In this document: piece by piece, positions 26,766-36,613 of the stretch
Numbering within the stretch: the first letter of the stretch is position 1
How the letters are laid out: every line of letters begins with the position of its first letter
Assembly (NCBI RefSeq): GCF_900176425.1
Contig: NZ_FWXS01000011.1
Span: 1 to 64,000 of the forward strand
Direction: 5' to 3'
DNA from: Moheibacter sediminis
Lineage (GTDB): Bacteria; Bacteroidota; Bacteroidia; Flavobacteriales; Weeksellaceae
Length of the DNA stretch: 64,000 bases
Translations under genes and position numbers: made by a program
The notes under the pieces: model-generated
The model's database searches: none
What the model saw: only the letters and a program-made list of their open reading frames with translations
What the model was told of the DNA's origin: nothing

Positions 26766-28154
26766 TTATTCAGTTTCATTAATCATTTGGATAAATTTAT
26801 CCGTCCATTTAGAAAAAATAGAAGGTCCTTTTTGTGTTTTAGGCTTTGTTTTAACGCCTGGTTTTTCAGGAGCATCCACAACAGGAACATCTAAATATTC
26901 ATCGATCATTACTTTCTGTGAATCCGCTGTGGAATCATTTCCGCCCATCGTATTCATTACTTCCTCTTCGTAAATTTCGATTTGGTTTTCTTCTAATTTT
27001 TCCAATCCTTTCATCAACAATCCAACCGAAGTTGCATATTCAGGACCTGAAAGTTCAGCGGCTTTGTCACCGATGATGTGTTCGTTGGAATACCCAATCC
27101 TCACGTCCATTCCTGTGATGTATTCTGTCAATTGACGGATATGTTTTAATTTAGAACCACCACCTGTCATCACAATACCTGCTATTAATTTTTTCTTTTG
27201 TTCTTCGCAACCATAATGTTTCAATTCCAAATAGCTTTGCTCCAAAATTTCCTGCACACGTGCATGGATGATTTGTGACAATCTTTTCAATGAAATTTCT
27301 TTTGGGTCGCGGCCTCTCAATCCCGGAATAGAAACAACTTCTGTTTCTTTGTTTTCCCCCGGCCAAGCTGATCCGAATTTTTCTTTTAATAATTCAGCTT
27401 GTCTTTCGATAATCGAACAACCTACTTTTATATCTTCCGTAATTACATTTCCGCCAAAAGGAATGACAGAAGTGTGACGAATTGTATTGTCTTTGAAAAT
27501 CGCTATGTCAGTTGTCCCACCTCCGATGTCAATCAAGGCTACACCTGCTTCTTTTTCTTCTTTGCTCAATGCTGCATCTGAAGAAGCAATGGGTTCGAGC
27601 GTAATTCCTGCAAGATTTAAACCTGCATTTTTCACACATCTTGCTATATTTTTAATGGAAGTAACTTGTCCGACAACGACATGAAAATTTGCTTCCAAAC
27701 GGCTTCCGTACATACCTATCGGTTCTTTGATTTCGCCCTCGCTGTCCACTTTGAATTCCTGTGGCAACACGTGGATGATCTCTTCTCCCGGAAGCATCAC
27801 TAATTTATATACCTGATTGACTAATTTTTTCAAATCATTTTCGTCAATTACATCTTCATAATTGGGACGCGTGATGTAATCGCTGTGCTGCAAACTGCGG
27901 ATATGCTGACCCGCAATCCCAACAGTAACATCAGTAATTTTGTAGCCCGAAGCAGCTTCAGCTTCCGCCACTGCTTCTTTTATTGAAGCAACCGTTTGTG
28001 TAATATTGTTGACAACTCCACGGTGAACGCCTAAACTTTTGGCTTTTCCAACACCTAGAATTTCAATCTTTCCATGTTCATTTTTTCTGCCGACCATCGC
28101 CACGATTTTCGTGGTTCCAATGTCGAGTCCTACTGCTATTCCTTTGTTATTCAT
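26766..28154 (-). CDS. ftsA: Cell division protein FtsA
   Basis: A 462-residue actin-like protein that tethers FtsZ to the membrane. GLDIGTTK near the N-terminus, DIGGGTTDI and MTGGGSKLKH form the nucleotide site, and the C-terminal IFSKWTDKFIQMI is the amphipathic membrane helix. The ATG at 28154 is preferred over a TTG at 28178; it overlaps ftsQ by 8 nt, so translation is probably coupled. Confidence 0.95.
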   Translation of the reverse strand: MNNKGIAVGLDIGTTKIVAMVGRKNEHGKIEILGVGKAKSLGVHRGVVNNITQTVASIKEAVAEAEAASGYKITDVTVGIAGQHIRSLQHSDYITRPNYEDVIDENDLKKLVNQVYKLVMLPGEEIIHVLPQEFKVDSEGEIKEPIGMYGSRLEANFHVVVGQVTSIKNIARCVKNAGLNLAGITLEPIASSDAALSKEEKEAGVALIDIGGGTTDIAIFKDNTIRHTSVIPFGGNVITEDIKVGCSIIERQAELLKEKFGSAWPGENKETEVVSIPGLRGRDPKEISLKRLSQIIHARVQEILEQSYLELKHYGCEEQKKKLIAGIVMTGGGSKLKHIRQLTEYITGMDVRIGYSNEHIIGDKAAELSGPEYATSVGLLMKGLEKLEENQIEIYEEEVMNTMGGNDSTADSQKVMIDEYLDVPVVDAPEKPGVKTKPKTQKGPSIFSKWTDKFIQMINETE

Positions 28155-28884
28155 CACTGTTTCTTTTGGTTGCAACAATTTGGTTATTAAATTTTAGGTT
28201 GATTGTTTTGTAATAATTCATCCCGACTTTACCGAGATACTGGTTGTAAAACAATTTTAATTTTTCAAATTTCTTTTCGAAATCTTTTAATTCGCCAAAT
28301 TCAATGATGTAATCTCCTTTGTTAACCAACAAAATAAACGAATTTGGTTGTTGTTTTTTTACGGCGATAATGTGTTTTTTCAACAACTTATCAGCCATTA
28401 CGAATTTTAGCAGTTCATTTAATCCTTTAAAATCTTCTTCTTCTATCTTTCCACCAACCAGCATTACCTCAGCTGAATACAAATTTGAGAGCGGGATTTT
28501 GGTCAGTTCTTTGGTTAAATAATATTCATCTTCCCCGGTATTTACTCTTGCGACTGGCGTTTCCTGTGTGATTTCAACCGACATTTCTCCGTCGATATTT
28601 TGAAAAACTTCAGATTTTTTGATGAATGAACTCTTGTTTAAAGTTTGTTCTACCTCTGAAATATTTAAATTCCCCAATGGAATTTGAGAAACTTTCAATT
28701 TATTTCCATCAATTAAAATCCGCACCAAACTATCATTCACAAAATAAGTTCCCGATTCGTGGTCAATTTTGATTTTAATGTCTTTTAATTCTTTACAAGC
28801 ATGACGTTGCGCGGAAAAACTTACCAGAAACGCAAGAATCGCCACACCTAAAAATGCTTTTAATATGGTGAGTTTAGCCTTCAT
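28147..28884 (-). CDS. ftsQ: Cell division protein FtsQ
   Basis: A 245-residue bitopic protein. A cytoplasmic stub and one membrane helix (about 8-24) precede a POTRA-like region (about 35-110) and the periplasmic beta domain. FtsQ links the early ring to the late divisome. Sequence conservation is low, so the call leans on topology and on position between murC and ftsA, with an 11-nt overlap into murC. Confidence 0.88.
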   Translation of the reverse strand: MKAKLTILKAFLGVAILAFLVSFSAQRHACKELKDIKIKIDHESGTYFVNDSLVRILIDGNKLKVSQIPLGNLNISEVEQTLNKSSFIKKSEVFQNIDGEMSVEITQETPVARVNTGEDEYYLTKELTKIPLSNLYSAEVMLVGGKIEEEDFKGLNELLKFVMADKLLKKHIIAVKKQQPNSFILLVNKGDYIIEFGELKDFEKKFEKLKLFYNQYLGKVGMNYYKTINLKFNNQIVATKRNSDE

Positions 28885-30217
28885 ACAACCATTGTTTTAT
28901 AGGTTTTACCAACGTGTCTATGTTTCCTGCACCAACTGTTACCAAGACGTCAAATTCTTTGGTTTTGATTTTACCCATCGCATCTTGTAGCGTGGAAATT
29001 TCTTTTTTGTCTAAATTAATTTGCTCCAACAACCATGCAGAATGAATTCCTTCCAAAGGCTCTTCACGCGCCGGGTAAATATCCAGCAAAATCAATTCAT
29101 CAAACTGACTTAAACTTTCTGTAAATCCTTCCGCAAAATCTCTCGTTCTCGTAAACAAGTGTGGCTGGAAAACACCCAAAACTTTTTTTCCCGGAAACAT
29201 TTCACGAACGGAATGTGTAACCGCATTCAATTCCGTAGGATGGTGTGCATAATCGTCGATATAAATTTTCCCATTGATGTCCCAACGGTTGAATCTGCGT
29301 TTCACGCCGATGAAATTTTCCAGTCCGTATGCAATTTTATGCGCCGGAACTTTCATGTAATCCGCCACCGCAATTGCAGCCGTTGCATTTTCCACATTGT
29401 GTTTGCCAGGCAATTGCAATTTGAAATTTTTGAGCAATTCGCCATCCGGCGTTTTTACTTCAAAGTGGTAAATTCCATTTTCAATTTTTATATTAATGGC
29501 ATCGTAATCGGCGCCACTTTCCACACCATATGTCATGGCATTGGCAATCGGCAAACCTTTTCTGACAAATAATTGTTCTTCTATTTTAGAGCCAAATTCA
29601 ATAAAGGTTTCCTCCAAAGTTTCTTTGTCGCCGTAAATGTCCAAATGATCGGCATCCATCGAAGTGATGATTCCGATTTTTGGGGAAAGACGCAAGAAAG
29701 AACGGTCAAATTCATCGGCTTCTGAAACGGTAATTTTTCCGCCGTTCATGATGACGTTGGAATCATAATTTTCCACTACACCACCCAAAAACGCAGTACT
29801 TTCCAATCCTGCTTCTTTTAAAATATGTCCTAAAATTGAAGAAGTTGTGGTTTTCCCATGCGTTCCGGCAACGGCTATCCCATAAGTATTCGCAGTAATT
29901 TCTCCTAAAACAGCTGAACGTTTTAAGATTTCGAAATTATTTTGAAGGAAATATTGGTATTCTTTTAAATAAATGGGAACTGCAGGCGTATGAATCACCA
30001 ATGTATTTTCAGGATTTAGAAAATTTGGTATTTTGGTCAAATCATCGTCGTAGTGCAAATCTATTCCTTCTTCTTCCAATTTTTTGGTCAATTCCGTGAG
30101 CGTTTTGTCGTAGCCCAAAACTACTTTTTCCATCGATTTGAAATAACGCGCAAGCGCACTCATTCCAATCCCTCCGGCTCCGATGAAATAATAATATGTC
30201 TTGTCTAAAACGCTCAT
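28874..30217 (-). CDS. murC: UDP-N-acetylmuramate--L-alanine ligase MurC
   Basis: A 447-residue Mur ligase adding L-Ala to UDP-MurNAc. It has GAGGIGMSALA (13-23) for the nucleotide sugar, the P-loop GTHGKTTT (118-125), and DDYAHHPTE, the MurC ADP-binding signature. It is in canonical dcw position between murG and ftsQ and overlaps ftsQ by 11 nt. Confidence 0.96.
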   Translation of the reverse strand: MSVLDKTYYYFIGAGGIGMSALARYFKSMEKVVLGYDKTLTELTKKLEEEGIDLHYDDDLTKIPNFLNPENTLVIHTPAVPIYLKEYQYFLQNNFEILKRSAVLGEITANTYGIAVAGTHGKTTTSSILGHILKEAGLESTAFLGGVVENYDSNVIMNGGKITVSEADEFDRSFLRLSPKIGIITSMDADHLDIYGDKETLEETFIEFGSKIEEQLFVRKGLPIANAMTYGVESGADYDAINIKIENGIYHFEVKTPDGELLKNFKLQLPGKHNVENATAAIAVADYMKVPAHKIAYGLENFIGVKRRFNRWDINGKIYIDDYAHHPTELNAVTHSVREMFPGKKVLGVFQPHLFTRTRDFAEGFTESLSQFDELILLDIYPAREEPLEGIHSAWLLEQINLDKKEISTLQDAMGKIKTKEFDVLVTVGAGNIDTLVKPIKQWLYEG

Positions 30218-30231
30218 ACAAATAATTATTT

Positions 30232-30257
30232 TGAATTCTGAATTCTGAATTTTGAAT
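30232..30257. repeat. 7-bp tandem repeat TGAATTY in the murG-murC gap
   Basis: Four head-to-tail units, TGAATTC, TGAATTC, TGAATTT and a partial TGAAT, fill half of the 49-nt gap between murG and murC. This is a simple slippage-type repeat; no function is evident. Confidence 0.6.
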
Positions 30258-30266
30258 GATTCATCA

Positions 30267-31370
30267 TCAGATTAAATTTAAAATTATATCCACAATTTCT
30301 TTTGTAGCATGGGGTTTTCCTAGCTTTTTGATACTATCGGAAAGTTCTTTTTGATGATTTTCATTTTGCGCCAAATCCAAAGTTGCATTGACCAATTTCA
30401 ATGGAACCTCATCGTCTTTGTACATGATTGCCGCATTTTTATCGACCAAAGATTTTGCATTTTTGGTTTGATGGTCTTCTGCCGCAAATGGAAACGGAAC
30501 CAAAATCACAGGTTTTCCAATCAAACACAATTCCGAAATCGCCATCGCTCCCGCACGCGAAACGATTATATCTGCCGCCGCATAAGCATCCTGCATGTTG
30601 TAAATAAATTCAGAAATGTGAATTCCTTCAACATCTTTTGCAGTTTGTTCTTTTATTTTCTGGTATTCCAACTTTCCGGTTTGCCAGATAAGCTGAACAT
30701 TGTTTTTTTCTAATTCATTAATCCCTTCAATCCAAGCATTGTTCAAAGTTCTTGAACCTTGACTTCCGCCAACTGAAAGAATAACCGTTTTTTCAGGATT
30801 TAAACCAAAAGATTCAACCGCTTTATTTCTTTCAGGTAAATTCTGAAATAATTCTGCACGAATCGGATTTCCGGTGTGATGCACTTTTTCTTGTGGAAAT
30901 TGAGAAATTCCTTCATATGCTGTACAAATCGCAGCTGCACTTTTTGCCAATAATTTATTGGTAATTCCAGGAAAAGAATTCTGTTCCTGAATGACAATCG
31001 GAACTCGTTTCGATGCTCTTTTCAACAAAGGACCACTTGCGTATCCGCCCGTTCCAACTGCGATATCCGGTTGAAATTCTCTAACGGTTTTCGAAGCTAG
31101 GTTTAAACTTTTGATTAATTTGAAAGGAAAAGAAAAATTAGACAATAAATTTCCACGGTTAATTCCGGCAATTGGCAATCCGATAATCGGATAACCTGCT
31201 TTCGGAACTTTTTCCATTTCCATTTTGCCTTCAGCTCCTACAAATAAAATATCTGCATCGGGCAAACGGCGTTTGATTTCGTCTGCAATCGCAATTGCAG
31301 GGTAAATGTGACCACCGGTTCCTCCTCCGCTGATGATAATTTTAGGCGATATCCTGGATAATTGCTTCAC
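30267..31370 (-). CDS. murG: UDP-GlcNAc:lipid I GlcNAc transferase MurG
   Basis: A 367-residue peripheral inner-membrane glycosyltransferase that makes lipid II. GGGTGGH (15-21) is the membrane/acceptor loop, and SGGSQGSRTLN-like VGGSQGSRTLN, together with SRAGAMAISE and PFPFAAEDHQT, are the UDP-GlcNAc-binding motifs. The start is GTG at 31370, 29 nt inside ftsW; no internal ATG precedes the GGGTGGH loop. Confidence 0.96.
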   Translation of the reverse strand: MKQLSRISPKIIISGGGTGGHIYPAIAIADEIKRRLPDADILFVGAEGKMEMEKVPKAGYPIIGLPIAGINRGNLLSNFSFPFKLIKSLNLASKTVREFQPDIAVGTGGYASGPLLKRASKRVPIVIQEQNSFPGITNKLLAKSAAAICTAYEGISQFPQEKVHHTGNPIRAELFQNLPERNKAVESFGLNPEKTVILSVGGSQGSRTLNNAWIEGINELEKNNVQLIWQTGKLEYQKIKEQTAKDVEGIHISEFIYNMQDAYAAADIIVSRAGAMAISELCLIGKPVILVPFPFAAEDHQTKNAKSLVDKNAAIMYKDDEVPLKLVNATLDLAQNENHQKELSDSIKKLGKPHATKEIVDIILNLI

Positions 31371-32541
31371 TGTTTCTTTTTTCTTCTAATTCAATTTCTT
31401 CCGGCGATTTGATTGCGCGGCTCACACTCAAAATAATCCCAAACGCTATACACGTTACCCAAAGGGCCGTCCCCCCATAACTGATCATCGGCAGCGGTTG
31501 TCCCGTTACCGGAAATAAATTTACCGCTACCCCCATGTTGATTAACGCCTGAAATATCACAGGCAAGCCGACGGCAAAGACGAGTAATGTCCCAAAAAAT
31601 GTATGGATTTTGGTGGCGATGATCATGATTCTAAACAATACCAAAAGGAAAAGGAAGAGCAATAATGCGCCTCCGAACATTCCGTATTCTTCTACTATAA
31701 TTGCATAAATAAAGTCAGATGATGACTGCGGTAAAGTATGTTTGAACACACTTTTTCCCGGCTGCAGATTAAAAACACCTCCACGGTTGATGGCAGCTTT
31801 TGCATGTTGAACCTGGTAAGATGCTAATCCGTCATCGTTGGAAAAATTGTCAATTCTTGATTTCCATGTATGCACACGTGAATTGGGAATCATATCTGCA
31901 TAATTAAATGCAACAAAAACGAAAATTCCTCCGGCGACAATTCCTGTAGTTAAAATTCCTAATAAAAATTTAAGCGGAAATCCACCCAAAAACAGAAGCG
32001 TCATCGCCATTACAAAAAGCATGGCAGCGGTAGAACCGTTTGCAGGGAAAATTAATCCGATAATGACAAACATCGGGAAGAAAAGCGGAAAAATCGTTTC
32101 CGAAAACTTTACTTGTTTGTTTCTGATTTTGGTTAAATACCTTGCGATATAAACCAATAAAACCATCGAAGCAAAAGTCGAAGTCTGAATCGTAATCGAA
32201 GTTCCCGGCAGCTTTAACCAACGCGCAGCGTTTGCGCCGTCAATAGTCGTCCCCTGTACCAAAGTCGCTACCAGCATGATGAATACGATGGGCAATCCGA
32301 GCAACGCAATTCCTCCGAAATATTTATAATCCACTCTTTGCAGCGTCACTATGATAATTACTCCAATAATCAAAAAGAATGCATGCTTTCCAATGTGCGA
32401 AAACACCGATCCTGAACCTACTGTATAAACCAAGTTTGAACTTGCCGAATATACCGGCAAAAATGAAAAGATAGCCAAAAACACTATGAATGCCCATAGG
32501 TATTTGTCTCCTTTAATGTATCTTTTCAAAAATGCTAACAT
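31342..32541 (-). CDS. ftsW: SEDS cell-division glycosyltransferase FtsW
   Basis: A 399-residue polytopic SEDS protein with about ten membrane segments. The C-terminal FPVTGQPLPMISYGGTAL is the conserved signature. With PBP3 (36614-38581) it polymerises septal peptidoglycan. It ends in a charged Glu/Lys tail. The murG start lies within its 3' end. Confidence 0.95.
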   Translation of the reverse strand: MLAFLKRYIKGDKYLWAFIVFLAIFSFLPVYSASSNLVYTVGSGSVFSHIGKHAFFLIIGVIIIVTLQRVDYKYFGGIALLGLPIVFIMLVATLVQGTTIDGANAARWLKLPGTSITIQTSTFASMVLLVYIARYLTKIRNKQVKFSETIFPLFFPMFVIIGLIFPANGSTAAMLFVMAMTLLFLGGFPLKFLLGILTTGIVAGGIFVFVAFNYADMIPNSRVHTWKSRIDNFSNDDGLASYQVQHAKAAINRGGVFNLQPGKSVFKHTLPQSSSDFIYAIIVEEYGMFGGALLLFLFLLVLFRIMIIATKIHTFFGTLLVFAVGLPVIFQALINMGVAVNLFPVTGQPLPMISYGGTALWVTCIAFGIILSVSRAIKSPEEIELEEKRNSEAIIQDIA

Positions 32542-32582
32542 CTTATTTTTCGTTTTGCGAAATTCGAATTTCGAGTTTCTAA

Positions 32583-33917
32583 TTATAAATTTTTAATTTC
32601 TTTTTTGAATTGATTTCCCCTGTCTTCGTAATTTTCGAACAAATCAAAACTTGCACAAGCCGGTGAAAGTAAAACCGTATCGCCTTTTTTGCCTAACATA
32701 TAAGCTGCACGAACAGCGTCCTGCATCGATTTTGTTTCGACGATGTTATCCACCAAACCTTCAAATGCGGAAAGGATTTTGGAATTGTCAAGCCCCAAAC
32801 ACACAATCGCACGTACTTTCTTTTTCACTAAAGGAATTAAATCCGAATAGTCATTTCCTTTATCAGTTCCACCTACGATCCAAACGGTCTGCGTATTCAT
32901 GCTTTCCAAAGCATAATAAGTTGCATTGACGTTGGTGGCTTTTGAGTCGTTGATGAATTCAATCCCACCAATTTTCAAAACGGTTTCCAATCTGTGTTCA
33001 ACTGCTGTGAAGTCAGACAAGCTTCTTTTGATGGTGTCTTTTCTTATTTTTAAAATATTGGCTGCCGTTGCTGCTGCCATTGTGTTTGCAACGTTGTGTC
33101 TTCCACGAAGTGAAAATTCTGATATAGAAAGTTTCAATTCATAGGGATAATTTACATGAACATTTGAGTCATCTGCATAAGTTCCATCTTGCATTTCTGT
33201 ATTCATAGAATATGGTATTTTTTTAGCGTTTGTGTTAATTTCTTTTAATAATTCTACCGTTGTATCGTCGTCAAAATTGTACACGAAATAATCTTCGTGG
33301 GTTTGGTTTTCAGTTATTTTAAATTTGGAACGTGCATAGAGTTCCAGTTTGTAATCGTATTGATCTAAATGATCGGGGGTAATGTTCAATAAAATCGCGA
33401 TATAAGGTTTAAATGTCGCCACATCATCCAATTGAAAGCTACTGATTTCCAATACATAATAATCGTAAACATCATCCACAACTAACTGCGCAAAACTTTT
33501 CCCGATGTTTCCACCTAAACCGACATTCAATCCTGCTTGTGTCAAAATGTGATAAACAAGTGAAGTCGTTGTGGTTTTACCATTGCTTCCTGTAACTGCG
33601 ATGATTTTCGCTTCTGTATATCTTGAAGCAAATTCAATTTCAGAAACCACAGGAATATTTTTAGAATTCAATTGCAGAATTAAATCTGCTTTTTTAGGAA
33701 TTCCAGGACTTTTCACGACCAAATCCGCATTCAGTATTTTTTCTTCGGTATGAAATCCTTCTTCAAATTCGATTGAATTTTCAATGAGCGTATTTTTATA
33801 TTCATCTTTTAAATTGCCTTTGTCTGACAAAAAAACTTCAAAACCGTGTTTCTTTCCTAAAAGCGCAGCACCGACTCCGCTTTCTCCACCACCTAATATC
33901 ACCAATCGCTCTTTCAT
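32583..33917 (-). CDS. murD: UDP-N-acetylmuramoyl-L-alanine--D-glutamate ligase MurD
   Basis: A 444-residue Mur ligase adding D-Glu. It has GGGESGVGAA (9-18), the P-loop GSNGKTTTT from 110, NITPDHLDQYD and INDSKATNVNA, all MurD blocks, and LLSPACASFDLF near the end. It starts 1 nt before the mraY stop region; a 41-nt gap holding a perfect 16-bp palindrome (32558-32573) follows before ftsW. Confidence 0.96.
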   Translation of the reverse strand: MKERLVILGGGESGVGAALLGKKHGFEVFLSDKGNLKDEYKNTLIENSIEFEEGFHTEEKILNADLVVKSPGIPKKADLILQLNSKNIPVVSEIEFASRYTEAKIIAVTGSNGKTTTTSLVYHILTQAGLNVGLGGNIGKSFAQLVVDDVYDYYVLEISSFQLDDVATFKPYIAILLNITPDHLDQYDYKLELYARSKFKITENQTHEDYFVYNFDDDTTVELLKEINTNAKKIPYSMNTEMQDGTYADDSNVHVNYPYELKLSISEFSLRGRHNVANTMAAATAANILKIRKDTIKRSLSDFTAVEHRLETVLKIGGIEFINDSKATNVNATYYALESMNTQTVWIVGGTDKGNDYSDLIPLVKKKVRAIVCLGLDNSKILSAFEGLVDNIVETKSMQDAVRAAYMLGKKGDTVLLSPACASFDLFENYEDRGNQFKKEIKNL

Positions 33918-33918
33918 T

Positions 33919-35145
33919 TTATCTCATTTTTAAAGTGATGACACAAGCAACTGCGAGGATAAATCCGATGATGACCATGCGGTTTACGATTTTGCTTTCG
34001 TGGTAACCTTCTTTTTGGTAATGATGATGCAAAGGTGACATCAGGAAAATCCTGCGACCTTCACCAGATTTCTTTTTGGTATATTTGAAATAAGAAACCT
34101 GAAGCATTACCGATAAACTTTCTGCGAAGAAAATTCCGCAAAGTACCGGAAGCATTAATTCTTTTCTTACGATAATAGCAATGACAGCAATCAACCCACC
34201 AATAGTCAAACTTCCTGTGTCTCCCATAAAAACCTGTGCCGGATAAGTATTGTACCACAAAAATCCAATCAATCCTCCGATAAATGCAGTACAGAAAATC
34301 ACTACTTCCTCTGTTCTCGGTATAAATACAATATTGAGATAATCCGCAAAAATGATATTCCCTGAAACGAATGCAAACAGCGCCAAAGCGGCAACAATGA
34401 TGACCGAAGAACCCGCTGCTAGACCGTCAATTCCATCAGTTAAATTTGCTCCGTTGGATACGGCTGTGATGATGAAAATTACGGCAAGCAAATAAACAAT
34501 CCATTCATATTTTAATTTCCCGGACTCATCCATCCAGAAAAGTAATTTCCCATAATTGAATTCATTATTTTTCAAAAAAGGAACGGTTGTATCTAAACTT
34601 TTTTCTTCTTGACCGAATTTAATAATCTGATTACCAATTACTTTCCCTTGCTCAACCGGGACCTGATGTTTCACAGTCACATCCGGACTAAAATAAATCA
34701 TGGCTCCTACAAATAATCCTAATCCAACCTGACCTAAAACTTTGAATTTTCCTTTAAGCCCTTCTTTATTTTTTCTAAAAACTTTGATGTAATCGTCAAT
34801 AAACCCAATCGCACCTAACCAGACCGTTGACACTAAAAGAATGATGATGTAAATATTGTTCAATTTCGCAAACAACAAAACCGGAATGATCGTCGCCAAA
34901 ATGATGATGACCCCACCCATTGTCGGCGTTCCCTGTTTTTCTTTTTCGCCTACTAATCCTAAATCACGAACGGTTTCTCCCAATTGTTCACGACGTAAAT
35001 AATTGATGATTTTTTTACCGAAAAACAAAGCAATCAACAATGCCGTAAGCACCGCCATTCCTGCTCGGAACGAGGTATATTGGAACATTCCCGAACCCGG
35101 AATGTTGAATTGTTTGTCTAGAAAATCGAATAAATAGTATAACAT
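33919..35145 (-). CDS. mraY: Phospho-MurNAc-pentapeptide transferase MraY
   Basis: A 408-residue polytopic enzyme that makes lipid I. Key blocks are [34 protein letters not shown] and the C-terminal HHHYQKEG. A hydrophilic insertion of about 60 residues (about 165-225) before the catalytic core makes it longer than E. coli MraY (360); such an insertion is usual in Bacteroidota. Confidence 0.96.
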   Translation of the reverse strand: MLYYLFDFLDKQFNIPGSGMFQYTSFRAGMAVLTALLIALFFGKKIINYLRREQLGETVRDLGLVGEKEKQGTPTMGGVIIILATIIPVLLFAKLNNIYIIILLVSTVWLGAIGFIDDYIKVFRKNKEGLKGKFKVLGQVGLGLFVGAMIYFSPDVTVKHQVPVEQGKVIGNQIIKFGQEEKSLDTTVPFLKNNEFNYGKLLFWMDESGKLKYEWIVYLLAVIFIITAVSNGANLTDGIDGLAAGSSVIIVAALALFAFVSGNIIFADYLNIVFIPRTEEVVIFCTAFIGGLIGFLWYNTYPAQVFMGDTGSLTIGGLIAVIAIIVRKELMLPVLCGIFFAESLSVMLQVSYFKYTKKKSGEGRRIFLMSPLHHHYQKEGYHESKIVNRMVIIGFILAVACVITLKMR

Positions 35146-35148
35146 AAA

Positions 35149-36609
35149 TTATTTATTGAGCTGATTACTTAATTCTTGTGCTGTTTCCAAATCGTCAAAA
35201 TGATGTTTCACACCTTTGATTTCCTGATAAGTTTCGTGACCTTTTCCGGCAATCAAGATGATATCGCCTTTTTCAGCCATTTTGTAAGCTGTTTTTATCG
35301 CTTCTTTTCTATCGGTAATTTTCAAAGTTCTATTGTAAAATTGCGGTTCTACGCCGGCTTCTACTTCTTTTAAAATTTCTTCCGGATCTTCGCTTCTTGG
35401 ATTGTCCGAAGTGAAAATTGCCAATTCCGACATTCTCGCTGCCATTTTCCCCATTTCAGGGCGTTTCGTTCTATCTCGATCGCCGCCACAACCTACAATT
35501 GTGATTAGTTTTTCGTTTCGGGTTCTGATATTTTGAATCGTATTTAAAACATTTTCCAAAGCATCGGGCGTATGCGCATAATCTATAATCGCAACAATTC
35601 CTCCCTGAGATTTGAAAGTCTGGAATCTTCCGTCCACATTTTTCAATTTGCTCAAATGTGTCAAAACTTCTTCTTGATCAATTCCCAAAAGAATTGCAAT
35701 ACTATAAACCGCCAATAAATTATAAGCGTTGAACTGTCCAATCAGCGGCGTCCAAAATTCTTTTCCATCCAGCAAAAGCAACATTCCGTCAAATTGATTT
35801 TCAAGAATTTTTGCCTTGAAATCTGCATCCGTTTTTAACGCGTATGAATATCTTTTTGCAGCTGAATTCTGAAGCATCACTACTCCGTTTTTATCATCCA
35901 AATTGGTCAACGCTAAAGCTGATTTTGGTAATTCATCAAAGAATTTCTTTTTGGCTTTGATGTATTCTGCAAAAGTTTTGTGGTAATCTAAATGGTCGTG
36001 CGTTATATTGCTGAAAACTCCGATTTGAAAGTGTAATCCTGCAATTCTGTTTTGATGAATTCCGTGTGAACTTACTTCCATCACCGCAAATTCACAACCT
36101 TTTTGAACTGCTTCGCTAAAGATTTTGTTCAAAGTCAAAATATTAGGTGTCGTGTGTGAAGATGGATATTCGTTTCCATGAACTAAAATTCGAATGGTCG
36201 AAATTAAAACCGTCGCATAACCCAAAGATTCCAACAAGTTATAAGTCAAAGTTGAAGTTGTGGTTTTTCCGTTCGTGCCGGTAATCCCGATCAATTTTAA
36301 TTTTTCGGTTGGATTATCGTATAAGTTCGAAGCAATAATTCCCAATGCGATGGAAGAATTGGCAACGACAACGTAAGTTACATTTGGATTAATTTCCTCC
36401 GGTTTTCTTTCGCAAACAATAGTGATGGCTCCGCTTTCAATGGATTTTTGAATGAAATCATGACCGTCAACTTGTGTTCCGGATTGTGCCACAAATAAAG
36501 TTCCCTTTTGAATTTTTCTTGAATCAAATTCAACCGACAGTATTTCAGAATCAACGTTTCCGATGATTTCGATCAGTTCAACTTTATATAGTAAATCCTT
36601 TAACTTCAT
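35149..36609 (-). CDS. murE: UDP-MurNAc-tripeptide ligase MurE, meso-DAP-adding
   Basis: A 486-residue Mur ligase. The P-loop is GTNGKTTT at 111-118, and the amino-acid selectivity motif is DNPR at 402-405, which marks meso-diaminopimelate rather than lysine as the third stem residue. This agrees with the presence of Mpl. It is packed 3 nt from mraY and 4 nt from ftsI. Confidence 0.96.
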   Translation of the reverse strand: MKLKDLLYKVELIEIIGNVDSEILSVEFDSRKIQKGTLFVAQSGTQVDGHDFIQKSIESGAITIVCERKPEEINPNVTYVVVANSSIALGIIASNLYDNPTEKLKLIGITGTNGKTTTSTLTYNLLESLGYATVLISTIRILVHGNEYPSSHTTPNILTLNKIFSEAVQKGCEFAVMEVSSHGIHQNRIAGLHFQIGVFSNITHDHLDYHKTFAEYIKAKKKFFDELPKSALALTNLDDKNGVVMLQNSAAKRYSYALKTDADFKAKILENQFDGMLLLLDGKEFWTPLIGQFNAYNLLAVYSIAILLGIDQEEVLTHLSKLKNVDGRFQTFKSQGGIVAIIDYAHTPDALENVLNTIQNIRTRNEKLITIVGCGGDRDRTKRPEMGKMAARMSELAIFTSDNPRSEDPEEILKEVEAGVEPQFYNRTLKITDRKEAIKTAYKMAEKGDIILIAGKGHETYQEIKGVKHHFDDLETAQELSNQLNK

Positions 36610-36613
36610 AATT

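Noticed and set aside
32558-32573. 16-bp palindrome CGAAATTCGAATTTCG between ftsW and murD as an operator
   Set aside because: It lies inside a continuous operon with no promoter element next to it and is A+T-rich enough to arise by chance.
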